From: Rhodoferax sp.
GTDB taxonomy: Bacteria > Pseudomonadota > Gammaproteobacteria > Burkholderiales > Burkholderiaceae_C
Assembly: GCF_010365055.1 (NCBI RefSeq)
Contig: NZ_JAAFHA010000015.1
Coordinates: 1-58,558 of the forward strand
Length of the DNA stretch: 58,558 bases
Direction: 5' to 3'
How positions within the stretch are numbered: the stretch's first letter is position 1; each line of letters starts with the position of its first letter. The position numbers and the translations under genes were made by a program. Under the pieces are notes generated by a model. It was not told the DNA's origin. It ran no database searches and saw nothing but the letters and a program-made list of their open reading frames with translations. This document shows, piece by piece, positions 17,690-26,670 of this stretch.

Positions 17690-18388
17690 CTATTCGCTTG
17701 TTGGGATAAGTGGCAGCGGTGTTACCAGGGCCTCTGGTTCGCGCCATTTCCCGGCGGCAACCAGTCTGTCACGCAGGGCCGACTGTCCTAACCCAAGTGC
17801 TATCGCTTTATGAGCCTGCTGCAGTGCTTTCTCATAGTCCATCAGATCCAGGTAAGCTAGTCCCAGGTTGTAGTGGGTAAATGCGTTATCTCCTGCCAGG
17901 TGAGTGACTTGCTCAAGCTGCACTCGTGCGTCCGCGCCGCGGGCGTTTAACGTCAAAAAATTCGCATACATCATGCGAGCCACTGCGTCGTCGGGACGAA
18001 AACGCAAGGCGCGCTGAAAGTAACATTCCACACTGAATTCTGCATCTTTGGGTTGTCGAGTCTTGAGCTTCTGGCCATAACGCATCATTGTCAACAAGGC
18101 ACGGTGGTGGTTGGGGAAAGCTCTCAGGGTGTACGACAGATCTCCCCCGATACTGGTTGTATGCCCCCGAACGAGGGCCTCGATCTTCGTTGTAAAGTGG
18201 GCCCGGTTGACCACGTCAAGCGTTTCACCACGGTCGGTACGGTAGTCGAATGGCCCGTAGTGGTTGCTCAGTCCGCCGCACGCCCAAGAGTCAGTGGCCG
18301 CAAAGCCATTGCAGCTCACCATCAGCGCCGCAGTGGCGGCCAGCCAGGGCCTATAGGATCGACCCATTCTTGGCGCTTGGTTTTTCAT
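17690..18388 (-). CDS. Exported TPR-repeat protein
   Basis: The protein has 232 residues. The N terminus carries a signal-like hydrophobic stretch (WLAATAALMVSC) followed by GFAATDSW; either lipoprotein processing at the Cys or signal peptidase I cleavage after GFA is possible. Mature residues begin ACGGLSNHYGPFDYR and continue with LRAFPNHHRALLTMMRYG, a combination I know from exported betaproteobacterial proteins of unknown function. Two or three tetratricopeptide-like repeats follow (about residues 125-215, e.g. YNLGLAYLDLMDYEKALQQA). AGGAG lies about 12 nt before the ATG. It is the first gene of the minus-strand operon leading into wzx and could be a periplasmic assembly factor, but no function can be assigned. 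Confidence 0.75.
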   Translation of the reverse strand: MKNQAPRMGRSYRPWLAATAALMVSCNGFAATDSWACGGLSNHYGPFDYRTDRGETLDVVNRAHFTTKIEALVRGHTTSIGGDLSYTLRAFPNHHRALLTMMRYGQKLKTRQPKDAEFSVECYFQRALRFRPDDAVARMMYANFLTLNARGADARVQLEQVTHLAGDNAFTHYNLGLAYLDLMDYEKALQQAHKAIALGLGQSALRDRLVAAGKWREPEALVTPLPLIPTSE

Positions 18389-18888
18389 GGTTCGTTGCGC
18401 TCCTTGTTACGCAGAGTGATTGAAAAGATGCACTAATAGCCAATCCCGTGCACATGATGAAAGACAGCAAAGCAACCGAACTCTTGCGCCACAGATATGC
18501 ACTGAACGTTGGTTAGGGCACGGCGACTTTCCCAGAAAACTTGTGCCCGATTGCCGCCTTGAATGACTCACGTTTCAAGTCCCGTATTGAATTTTGCATT
18601 ATCGAGGCGAGTTCTCATTGCGTTGGACAAACTACGCGTATCCTTGAGAACAATCAAGTTGGGGGGCGAGTGCAACCGACACCTGAGGCGGGATTTGTTG
18701 TCGCCGAGACGGGGTGGCTCCAGTAGCTTCCACGTCTGCAGGTCCTAACTGCAGATTGGCTGGTCGTTGCGAATAATCAATTTTTGCGCGCATGATTTTG
18801 TACACACTTCCCGTGCGGGTTGGGGTTGGTCAGTCCATGTTGACTCTGCGAGCTTGTATATCATTTACTCCTGCCCACTGTCGGCATT
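18389..18888. other. 500-bp divergent intergenic region
   Basis: This region separates the divergent TPR/wzx operon (minus) and the ATP-grasp pair (plus), so it should hold promoters for both. Short open frames in it have no coding character. A TTGACT hexamer at 18840-18845 is a possible -35 for the plus-strand genes, but no good -10 follows at 16-18 bp. A GG/GC pair near 18758-18770 resembles a sigma-54 site, but the spacing is 9 instead of 10. I see no RNA gene or repeat. Confidence 0.5.
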
Positions 18889-19980
18889 ATGTTCAATCTT
18901 CAAAAACTGTTCGTTTATGCTGTCTCAGTGAAGCGCCGGGTGCGAAAGCCATACCATCAGCAGTTCAAAGAAATTGCCGGACTGGCTTCTGGGAAGCAGC
19001 GTTTGGGTGCTTCCGAGTACTACGAGCTGGGCGTGTTTGATGATGCCGTCTACCCGCCTGAAAGAAAGTCGGATTGCGTAGGCTGGCGGGCCAGTCACCT
19101 GATTGACCAGTGTTTGAATCACCCGCATTGGCGGGCCGCAGCAAACGACAAAGTGCTCAACTACGCCATATTGAAGCACTATGGGTTTCCTATTCCGGAG
19201 ACCATGGCCTGCTATTGCACCGACGGCAATTTCATAGGGGGCGAGCAGCGCGTTCAGAGTGTTGAGGCTCTGACGGGCTACCTTCGGCATGCGTTGACGT
19301 TTCCGGTGTTTATTAAGCCGATTCATGGCAGCTATGGTCGGGGTACCTATCAGCTTGACTCGTATGATGCTGCTTCAGGGTGCTTTGTGGATTCACACCA
19401 GAACATGATCAAGTTTGACGATTTGGTCAGCGCATGCGTCACGCAGGGCTTTCATGGCATGCTATTCCAAAAATGTCTGAAGCCCCATGATGACGTTCGC
19501 AAGCTTGTGGGCAGCAGCACGAGCTGTGCGCGCGTGATTGTTGCGCTTACCCATTCTGGTCCAAAGATTCTCATGGCATTTTGGAAAATAGCGCGAGCAC
19601 ACAACATCACCGACAACTTTTGTATGGGTGAAACTGGCAATCTGCTGGCGTGGCTCAACAAGGATTCCGGCACCGTTGAACGCATCGTGACCGGCCTCTG
19701 GCCGGACGGTGAGGAGGTGACTCTGCACCCTGACACTGGCAAGACTTTGCTGAGCGCAAAGCTGCCGCAGTGGCAGGAGGCCACGGCGATGTGTCTTTCG
19801 GCGGCAGGCCATTTTCCCGGCTTGAAGTTGCAGCATTGGGATGTTGCCTTCTGTGTCGCAGGGCCTGTACTGATGGAGCTGAACACGGAAGCAGATCTGG
19901 GGGTTCCTCAATATCTTGGTCGAACGCCATTTATTGATCAGACCATCAAGACAATGATGGAAGCGGCTGAGGGCGGATGA
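18889..19980 (+). CDS. Sugar-transfer-associated ATP-grasp protein (first of two)
   Basis: The protein has 363 residues and resembles the ATP-grasp family found near glycosyltransferases (ATPgrasp_ST type). The ATP-binding segment FPVFIKPIHGSYGRGTYQLD contains the adenine/phosphate-contacting lysine and a glycine-rich loop. The C-terminal metal-binding strand is GPVLMELNTEADLG with the Glu and Asn expected for Mg-ATP. ATP-grasp enzymes activate a carboxylate as acyl phosphate and join it to an amine or thiol. No signal peptide or membrane helix is convincing, so it acts in the cytoplasm. It is followed after 3 bp by a paralogue, and both converge on the Mur ligase-Pth gene. The substrate is unknown. 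Confidence 0.75.
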   Translation: MFNLQKLFVYAVSVKRRVRKPYHQQFKEIAGLASGKQRLGASEYYELGVFDDAVYPPERKSDCVGWRASHLIDQCLNHPHWRAAANDKVLNYAILKHYGFPIPETMACYCTDGNFIGGEQRVQSVEALTGYLRHALTFPVFIKPIHGSYGRGTYQLDSYDAASGCFVDSHQNMIKFDDLVSACVTQGFHGMLFQKCLKPHDDVRKLVGSSTSCARVIVALTHSGPKILMAFWKIARAHNITDNFCMGETGNLLAWLNKDSGTVERIVTGLWPDGEEVTLHPDTGKTLLSAKLPQWQEATAMCLSAAGHFPGLKLQHWDVAFCVAGPVLMELNTEADLGVPQYLGRTPFIDQTIKTMMEAAEGG

Positions 19981-19983
19981 AAC

Positions 19984-21162
19984 ATGCAGGCCTTAAGTGC
20001 TAACTCATTTGGCCGATTTGCGGGCCACGTCAATGAATACCGCCGGTGGGCGCTGCTGGCGCGAGCGCAGACCGGCAAGAGTCTTGTCACGCAGCTTCGT
20101 GAAATTGGGGCCCTGCAAGGCATGGGTGGGCGCTGCGGGCTCTCCGATTATTACGGTTATAAGCTCTACGACGACCGATACTTGCATGGTGAGGGACGCC
20201 ATGATTTCCTGGGTTGGCGTATGCAGGCCAAGTTCAGCCTCGCGTTGAACTCAAGGAGCGCCGTATTACCGGCTTGGGACAAGTATGCATTTATGCTGAT
20301 GGCGAGCTCAGCGGGATTGCCAGTGGCACCCGTACGTGCCTGTTATCACCGGTCTGCGAAAATTTCAGACACGCTGGGACTTCATCTCAGGAACAAAGGA
20401 GATGTTGCCGCTTTCTTACGGGACGCCTCACTCTACCCCATGTTTGGCAAACCAGCGTTTTCACAGCAGGGGTATGGCTCGGCTTACCTTGCCAGCTACG
20501 ATCCTGCGACAGATCATCTCAATTTGCTGGATGGCGAGACACTGCGGGTGGATGAGTTTTTATGCCGACTCGATCAGTCGGTAGACCGACGCTATCACAA
20601 GCCCGAGTGTGGCTACATGTTCCAAGAGACGTTTGCACTTGCGCCGGAAATAAAGGCCATTACACATTGGCCGGCTATTTGCGGTGTCCGGGTGATCTGT
20701 CTCAATGGTCTGGAAGGCGTAACGCCCATCCGGGCGATCTGGAAAATTGCCACGCCACCCAACCATGTCGATAATTTCAGTCTTGGGAAGTACGGCAACT
20801 TGCTGGCCAATGTTGATCTGACGACCGGTGAAGTCAGCCGGGTCGTCGGGGGCTTCTGGCCGTCAACGCAGGTGTTTGCAGAGCATCCGATCACAGGGCA
20901 AAGCATGGAGGGCTTTCGGCTACCTGGGTGGAGCCTGATTCTGGATGCCTGTCAGCGCGGCGGCGCTGCCTTTCCTTTGATGAAGATTCATCACTGGGAC
21001 TTTGCCTTGACCGATCAAGGACCGATGATCCTGGAGCTCAATGACCTGGGAGGTACAGAGATTGCCCAGCTCCATGGGCACGGCCTGCTGACTCGGGAAA
21101 CCAGATTGTTTCTGAAAAATAACGCTGACGCGCAATCACATCCCTGGGTCAGCGCGCTTTAG
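19984..21162 (+). CDS. Sugar-transfer-associated ATP-grasp protein (second of two)
   Basis: The protein has 392 residues and is paralogous to the preceding gene. Shared landmarks are the N-terminal SDYYGYKLYDD (compare SEYYELGVFDD), the ATP-binding YPMFGKPAFSQQGYGSAYLAS, the RAIWKIATPPNHVDNFSLGKYGNL block (compare FWKIARAHNITDNFCMGETGNL) and the metal-binding GPMILELNDLGGTE. The shared blocks show tandem duplication followed by strong divergence. The two may form a heterodimer or act on successive steps. The 3' end overlaps the convergent Mur ligase-Pth gene by 14 bp. Carboxylate-amine or carboxylate-thiol ligation is the general chemistry; the substrate is unknown. Confidence 0.75.
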   Translation: MQALSANSFGRFAGHVNEYRRWALLARAQTGKSLVTQLREIGALQGMGGRCGLSDYYGYKLYDDRYLHGEGRHDFLGWRMQAKFSLALNSRSAVLPAWDKYAFMLMASSAGLPVAPVRACYHRSAKISDTLGLHLRNKGDVAAFLRDASLYPMFGKPAFSQQGYGSAYLASYDPATDHLNLLDGETLRVDEFLCRLDQSVDRRYHKPECGYMFQETFALAPEIKAITHWPAICGVRVICLNGLEGVTPIRAIWKIATPPNHVDNFSLGKYGNLLANVDLTTGEVSRVVGGFWPSTQVFAEHPITGQSMEGFRLPGWSLILDACQRGGAAFPLMKIHHWDFALTDQGPMILELNDLGGTEIAQLHGHGLLTRETRLFLKNNADAQSHPWVSAL

Positions 21163-23062
21163 CGCGATTGTCTACGAGTTTAAGTACGTGTACCTGGGCG
21201 GCAACGAGGGCCAGGTCCGTGGCTGTGCGGTTTTCTGCATCAAAAGCAGTCAGAACATATTCAACGGGATTTGACCTTGCGACTTTTGATCCAACGCCGA
21301 CCTTTACCCGCCGGAATGCGTCGGTTTGAAATGCCTCCAGAATTGAAGCGACGCCTCGATGGCCGCCTGCACTGCCGTTTAGTCGGGTGCGCACAGCGCC
21401 GATTGGTGTGTCGAGATCGTCGTACACAAGAATGCATTGCTCATGGGTGAATGCCATCTTTTCCGAAAGAAATTTCAGTCCTGAGCCGGTCAGGTTGATG
21501 GCAGTCCGGACTTTTATCAAACACACCTGTTGGCCTTTGGACGAACCGCGTGCGATCCAGGCCTCGGGAGTCGCAACCCAGTTGAGTCCCAATGAAGCAG
21601 CGAGTTTCTCCACAAGCTCATGGCCAATATTGTGAGGTGTTCCAATATATCTGGCGTCGGCATTGCCAAGACCCACGACAACCTGTTCATTGGAGTCAAG
21701 GTCCCATTGGACGGTGGGTTGAAATTGAGGTGCAGCCATCCCATTGGTGTGTAGCTGAAACAAAGACGGAGCGCCGGAAGGTTTGGTTCGATCCGGGCAT
21801 AGATCGCAGAATGTGTCACGCTTGCAGTCGTTGCGCCAGCAGGCGACATCGTTCTCGCGAGCCAGTAGGATGCGAAGTAGATGGTCTTGTTTGTTGGTGC
21901 CTTTTAGCAACACCAGATCACCCTCGCGGGCCATTGTGTTGACGTATTCGGCAGCATCGCGGACATTGCCAAAGACGCGCAATACGTTTTTTATATCCGG
22001 CCCTTTGGCCTTGAGTACGCTGGATGCTGATGGCCCCACAAATACGGTCACATCAGCAACTTGCTGGGCAAGAAGGGCAACTCTGGCGTATTGCACTCCT
22101 TTACTCTGGGAGCCCATGTCTGAAAGCTCTCCTATAACGACTATTTTTCGCCTGGCGCGCGCGGCTTTCATGAATTCAAGGCAGGTGTCGATCGCCCACA
22201 AGGGGGCCTTGAAGTCATCCCGGATGAACGTTACCCCATCGTGTGTTGTGATCGGTTGCATACGTCCATCAAAGGGCGCAACGCTCGCAATTGCGGTAGC
22301 GCATTCCTTAAGGGACAGACCAGCGGCCAAGCCGCCGCCAACCGCACCGAGTACTGACGAAATCCAGTGCGTTCCGCAAAGCTGCGTGCGCGCCGGTGCG
22401 CATTCATCACCATAGACAAGGTTCATCTTCAGGCGATCCGGCCAGACCGCACTGACATCCTCTGCGCGCAGGTCGGCACTGGCGGTGACCCCGTAAGTGA
22501 TGACTTTGGCGACGCAATGGGCCGCCATGGAGGCGACCAACTCGTCGTCGGCATTGAGGACGGCGGTGCCTTTGGCGGGCAGGTATGCGATGAGCTTAGC
22601 CATTTCTGTCGCGATGGCGTCGCGTGACTCGTACTTACTCAAGTGGTCATAGCCAACCACCGTCACTATTCCAATGCTTGGCTGCAGCAGCGCGAGCTGC
22701 GCTCGCATCGCGTCAGGTTGATCTTCACTTAATTCGGCTACGCAGAAATCGTGGCTCGGCAGAACTCTCAAGATGGTCTTGCCCACTTCCGGGAGCACGT
22801 TGAGAGACGCGGGGTTTCCACTTCCCTTGCCATTGGACGACAAGATTGCGACCAAGAGTTCCTTTGTCGTCGTTTTGCCAGCACTTCCGGTGATGCCAAT
22901 GAAGACCGGCTTCTTGAGAAATGGACGCCAGCGTTGCGCGATCCTGACGATCGTGCGATCTATCAGCGCATCGCCCAACAATTCCCTGATACGCCAGTCG
23001 CATGCGTCCCGGACGCGTACAAGGACTTTTCTCACTCTCCAGGGCATATCATGTAACTCCAT
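21149..23062 (-). CDS. Mur ligase-peptidyl-tRNA hydrolase fusion protein
   Basis: The protein has 637 residues in two enzymatic parts. Residues about 50-425 form a MurF-like amide ligase: P-loop GITGSAGKTTTKELL (about 56-70), VVGYDHLSKYESRDAIATEM, GTAVLNADDELV, PFDGRMQPI and a C-terminal domain with VVIGELSDMGSQSKG. A Cys-rich linker follows (four Cys in CWRNDCKRDTFCDLCP), possibly a metal site. Residues about 461-637 form a Pth-type domain: VVGLGNADARYIGTPHNIGHE, INLTGSG, YDDLDTPIG and SAGGHRG. The catalytic His (RHN position) and Asp are kept, but the Asn after GGH is Arg. ATG 23062 is chosen over an upstream TTG. The gene is last in the ACP-hydrolase-aminotransferase-GNAT operon. It suggests aminoacyl- or peptidyl-amide chemistry on a non-murein substrate; the actual reaction is unknown. 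Confidence 0.85.
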   Translation of the reverse strand: MELHDMPWRVRKVLVRVRDACDWRIRELLGDALIDRTIVRIAQRWRPFLKKPVFIGITGSAGKTTTKELLVAILSSNGKGSGNPASLNVLPEVGKTILRVLPSHDFCVAELSEDQPDAMRAQLALLQPSIGIVTVVGYDHLSKYESRDAIATEMAKLIAYLPAKGTAVLNADDELVASMAAHCVAKVITYGVTASADLRAEDVSAVWPDRLKMNLVYGDECAPARTQLCGTHWISSVLGAVGGGLAAGLSLKECATAIASVAPFDGRMQPITTHDGVTFIRDDFKAPLWAIDTCLEFMKAARARRKIVVIGELSDMGSQSKGVQYARVALLAQQVADVTVFVGPSASSVLKAKGPDIKNVLRVFGNVRDAAEYVNTMAREGDLVLLKGTNKQDHLLRILLARENDVACWRNDCKRDTFCDLCPDRTKPSGAPSLFQLHTNGMAAPQFQPTVQWDLDSNEQVVVGLGNADARYIGTPHNIGHELVEKLAASLGLNWVATPEAWIARGSSKGQQVCLIKVRTAINLTGSGLKFLSEKMAFTHEQCILVYDDLDTPIGAVRTRLNGSAGGHRGVASILEAFQTDAFRRVKVGVGSKVARSNPVEYVLTAFDAENRTATDLALVAAQVHVLKLVDNRAKAR

Positions 23063-23169
23063 TGCATTTGAGTATCGGTCGATTGCCAACTGGCCGGGTC
23101 ATTGGTGTATTTTTCGCATCTGCGCCCGTGCGCGCTTGGCAATGGCTCACTCTGCCAGTCGGTCAAAAA

Positions 23170-25329
23170 TCAATTCCCAGGTCTCGGCATTTTTCTCAGT
23201 ACGCTCTTGGTGCGTGATACAAGCGGCTTTAGCTCCCTGCCCAACAGTTCCTGGCCCAGGCCGAACAGCCCACTGATGGTTCTTGGGTTGTAGGCCATGA
23301 TTCCGAAACGCTCTCGCCGGTGGCTCATCCAGGACTCTTTGTAAGAATCATCCCCAATGAGGTAGTCCACTTCCGTTACTCGATCTTTCTCGATGGCGTG
23401 CTCCATCAGCATTGCCGTCACCAAAGTGCCGGGGGCATAACACTTGTGGGATTCGTCATAGGCAAGTTTGTAAATATCGGCCTTGCGGTTAGCCACGATC
23501 CATATCTGCGCTGCAATTGGGATTCCATTTAGCCAGGCCACCCCGAGGCGAAGCCAATTGTTGGCGGCGCAGGTGCGAATTAGTTCAGGAATAAAGTTTG
23601 GGTAGGGTTCGGGTTTCTTCCAACTCGAGGCGTAGACCTGTTGGTAGGCTGCCAACCCTCGTTCCAATTGGCTGCCATTGGTTATGAGCTCTAACACGCC
23701 GCCCTGTGCCGTCAGCTTGGCTTTCATCCGCCGGATGGTGTTACGCAGTTTGCCTTCCCGACTTTGCAGGTATTCTTTCCAGTCGCAACTGACGGGCAGA
23801 TACCAGTTCCCAAAACAAAAGAACCGAAAGGTTGCGAACCCGCTTAAACGAAGAGCCTCTAGCAGGGTGCAGAAGCTGCCAGACTCCGGATCCATCGGCG
23901 CAAACCTGAATGAGTTGAGCGGCTTGTACGCTTCTTTGGCTGCGTTGAGTAGATGAGCCAAGTCGCGAGCCCTGAGGTCTGGGTCAATTAGCGGCGCATA
24001 GATTGACGTGTAGTAGTTGCCCAACGATTCCATCCACTTGCCCGACAGACGTTGTTTGACCAGCATCGGCAAGGCGGCCACCGTCCGTCCACCTTTTCTC
24101 AGCACATAGATGCAGATGCCATTGTGGTTGTCGTAAACCGTGTTCAAGAGATTGCGGTACCACGCGGCGCTGAACTCCACGTTGTCTTTGGTCCTTTCTT
24201 CAAAGAACTGCTGCACATCGTGCGGAAACTCGTCGGTATGGTGATACACGCTGATGGCAAGCGTGTCGCTCACCAGCACAGGAGGTTTGGGTTCAAAGGT
24301 CACCATCTGCCGAGACGCCCACAACAGCTGAAGAATGTTCTCGGTTGTGACGCTACGCGCCACACTGACATGTTTCATCCAGCGTTTTCCGGTGGCCCAT
24401 GCCAAGTTGTCGGCGTTGGCGTCTGTATAAAACTCAAGGACCTTGCCGCGGTGGCTGGTAAAAAGACTCTCGATGATCGCCTTCAAAAGCTGGCGTCCAG
24501 GTGCATAGCGTTCAAGCGCTTCATCGTAGGTGGTTTTGAGAATGACCAGCATATCCGCAGAGCCAATAACCAACCGGGATGCCGCTAGCTGCGCGCCGAA
24601 CCACAACTCAAAGACAATGGCATTTCCGGTGAGCGAGAACCGGTTTAACAGTGAGGTGTAGAAACGGCCTTGACGGCTGTCGATGCTGATGGCTGTTCCA
24701 AGTTCGGCTTTCCACCCCTTGGATTCAAGTTCGGCGTATCGCGCCAAGGCAGGACCGACGGCGTCGGGCCCGCAAATGCACAAAAACCTTGGATCAAGGT
24801 GGTCGATAGCAAGACGCCGCTCATAGCGGTCCATATTTTTTTTTAGGTTTTTGGAGCGTTGCGCCCAATAGCGTTCAAAAGTTTCGTCCAAACGAATGTT
24901 CATGGTAAGCGCGTGGTTTTGGCCTGTGGTCGTTACGCAATTCCCTTTTGACAGGTTGCCGAGCTCGGGGTCAGTGCACAATAAATCGAGTCGCGTGACG
25001 ATGCCTGGCAAACTCCGCATCAAATCCTGCAGGGCATTCGGGTTGGGCATTAAGGTAGGGCCGAGTTGCGCTTGGGACGGCAGAAAGGAGCGCCAGACGC
25101 CGAGTCTCCCTCGTTGAAGCAAACACATCGCCTCTGGCTCACCGTTGGTCGTCAGGATGCAGAGATGTTCTGACCCCTCTCCGAAATGTTCCAGCAAGGT
25201 GTCTACAAAGCGACTGTCCAGCAGCGGGTGGGCATTGAAACGGCGCATGTTCAGGGCGTCCCACTGCGCGGCATACTCGCCAAGCCCGCTTGATACGCGA
25301 GCGATCTGCCACTGGTTCACTATAGCCAC
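23170..25329 (-). CDS. Tandem GNAT/FemAB-like (BioF2/Acetyltransf_6) protein
   Basis: The protein has 719 residues and two copies of the same fold, about residues 1-345 and 350-719. Each half ends with the same kind of motif: TTYDEALERYAPGRQLLKAIIE in the first and YKLAYDESHKCYAPGTLVTAMLMEH in the second. These are typical of the GNAT/FemAB superfamily used in XrtA loci (FemAB family XrtA-associated proteins are normally one unit of about 330-350 residues). Members transfer acyl or aminoacyl groups to amines. The start is a GTG, and no other start gives a better N terminus. It lies between the aminotransferase (138 bp upstream) and the Mur ligase-Pth gene (107 bp downstream) on the same strand. 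Donor (acyl-CoA, acyl-ACP or aminoacyl-tRNA) and acceptor are unknown. Confidence 0.8.
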   Translation of the reverse strand: MAIVNQWQIARVSSGLGEYAAQWDALNMRRFNAHPLLDSRFVDTLLEHFGEGSEHLCILTTNGEPEAMCLLQRGRLGVWRSFLPSQAQLGPTLMPNPNALQDLMRSLPGIVTRLDLLCTDPELGNLSKGNCVTTTGQNHALTMNIRLDETFERYWAQRSKNLKKNMDRYERRLAIDHLDPRFLCICGPDAVGPALARYAELESKGWKAELGTAISIDSRQGRFYTSLLNRFSLTGNAIVFELWFGAQLAASRLVIGSADMLVILKTTYDEALERYAPGRQLLKAIIESLFTSHRGKVLEFYTDANADNLAWATGKRWMKHVSVARSVTTENILQLLWASRQMVTFEPKPPVLVSDTLAISVYHHTDEFPHDVQQFFEERTKDNVEFSAAWYRNLLNTVYDNHNGICIYVLRKGGRTVAALPMLVKQRLSGKWMESLGNYYTSIYAPLIDPDLRARDLAHLLNAAKEAYKPLNSFRFAPMDPESGSFCTLLEALRLSGFATFRFFCFGNWYLPVSCDWKEYLQSREGKLRNTIRRMKAKLTAQGGVLELITNGSQLERGLAAYQQVYASSWKKPEPYPNFIPELIRTCAANNWLRLGVAWLNGIPIAAQIWIVANRKADIYKLAYDESHKCYAPGTLVTAMLMEHAIEKDRVTEVDYLIGDDSYKESWMSHRRERFGIMAYNPRTISGLFGLGQELLGRELKPLVSRTKSVLRKMPRPGN

Positions 25330-25466
25330 TTATAAGAGGCCGGAGCCACATTGCAGGCCGTTCAGCAGGCTTGTCATGGGCCTGTTGAGCATATCTGGCC
25401 GTCTTTTGTGGTGCAGTTTCATTCCGCAGATTGTCGAGTCGATCGGTTGCCGCGCATTGCGTAATC

Positions 25467-26669
25467 TCAAAGTTGGCGCATGACCAACTGCACGGCTGAA
25501 GTCATCCAGAGCATCTGCTCTGCCGTTAATTCCTGGTGACAGGGTAGATGTAATAGTCTTAGGCGAAAGTCCGTTGCAACTGGGCAAGTCGAAACTGCTA
25601 GATCATCCCAACGCCACACAGGCACCCCCAGCATCTTCAGTGCATAAAAGTGCGTTTCCGGCTGCTCAAGGTAGAGTGGAAATGCATACGGAACGACATC
25701 ATGTGGCAGTTCCGGAAACAGCGTCCGGCAATGTGGCAAGCCTGCCATTGCATTCACCCATTGCTGGTAATGCAGGCGCCTTCGATCGACCAGGCGGGTG
25801 ATGTTGGTGTGGCGCATGATCCACCGAGAGCCCGCCAGACTTTGAAGCGACGCATCGGCCTCCACGTAGTGTTGAGACGCGTGCTCATCGTGCACTGGTC
25901 CGTCTTGGCCAGTGGGCAGGGGGAGGCTTGTCCATGCATTGATTTGATCGGACAAGGTGCTGGGATCTGGAAGCAGGGGGGCGGCGCATGCGTGTTGCGC
26001 CGCACGCAGCCATGATTTGACTTCATTGAATAATTTCGGACGACGTTGCTTGTGACAGAGAAGGCCTTGCGCTGTCGTGGCCCACAACGTTCCGCCGTCT
26101 TCGCAAGAGAAAAATTTATAGGGGCTGGCAACGCAGAAGCGTCCGGATTTACCCAAGGCGGTGCCCGCGGCTGCCGGCACAATTCTGTCCGAACCAGCAA
26201 ACAGGACGTGCGAGCAGTCTTCAATCAAGGCGATAGCGTACCGATCGCATAGGCTCTTGACTTGCGCAAGATTTTGACCGAAGCCAAAGTAGTGCGTTGC
26301 CAGAAGGGCTTTGACCGGATGCTGACATTTTTCCAGTGCGGTGACTAAGGCGCTGAGGTCAACTGAAAGGTCGGGATTCAAACGATAAAGAATGACTTTG
26401 GCCCCCAGGCAGATGGCCGGGTCCAGCATGGTGCGACAGTGGTAGGCGGGCGCCATCAGCCCGCCCTCCAGGCCAACGCCGGATTGACGGTAGGCCTCCA
26501 GCAGGGCATACCGTGCCCGGCTGAAATGGCAGACACTATGACCGTCATCAGCGGGGTTCTTTGAATTGGCTTGGCCGTATCCCAGCGTGTGCCGGCTAAA
26601 GGGCGCGAGCATGGGCACTCGCGGTTTGGGGAAATCGCAACCGCTGGGGTCAAAGCGTTGATAGTGCAT
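25467..26669 (-). CDS. DegT/DnrJ/EryC1-like PLP-dependent aminotransferase
   Basis: The protein has 400 residues. PLP fold type I features of the DegT family are visible: GGLMAPAYHCRTMLDPAICLGAKV near the N terminus, ALLATHYFGFGQNLAQV, ALIEDCSHVLF with the PLP-contacting Asp, and SPYKFFSCEDGG containing the presumed Schiff-base lysine. DegT enzymes usually transaminate keto-sugars. Here the sequence is divergent, so a different acceptor is possible. ATG 26669 follows the stop of hydrolase 1 by one base; a GTG at 26690 is possible but would overlap that gene. It is co-transcribed with ACP, hydrolase 2 and hydrolase 1 and probably supplies an amine to the module. Confidence 0.75.
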   Translation of the reverse strand: MHYQRFDPSGCDFPKPRVPMLAPFSRHTLGYGQANSKNPADDGHSVCHFSRARYALLEAYRQSGVGLEGGLMAPAYHCRTMLDPAICLGAKVILYRLNPDLSVDLSALVTALEKCQHPVKALLATHYFGFGQNLAQVKSLCDRYAIALIEDCSHVLFAGSDRIVPAAAGTALGKSGRFCVASPYKFFSCEDGGTLWATTAQGLLCHKQRRPKLFNEVKSWLRAAQHACAAPLLPDPSTLSDQINAWTSLPLPTGQDGPVHDEHASQHYVEADASLQSLAGSRWIMRHTNITRLVDRRRLHYQQWVNAMAGLPHCRTLFPELPHDVVPYAFPLYLEQPETHFYALKMLGVPVWRWDDLAVSTCPVATDFRLRLLHLPCHQELTAEQMLWMTSAVQLVMRQL

Positions 26670-26670
26670 C

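Noticed and set aside
18541..18748. Short plus-strand frames upstream of the ATP-grasp pair
   Set aside because: Two overlapping 60-codon frames with no ribosome site or domain, in what should be a promoter region.
18757..18771. Sigma-54-like site TTGGCTGGTCGTTGC upstream of the ATP-grasp genes
   Set aside because: Only 9 nt separate GG and GC, where 10 is required, so it is unlikely to function.
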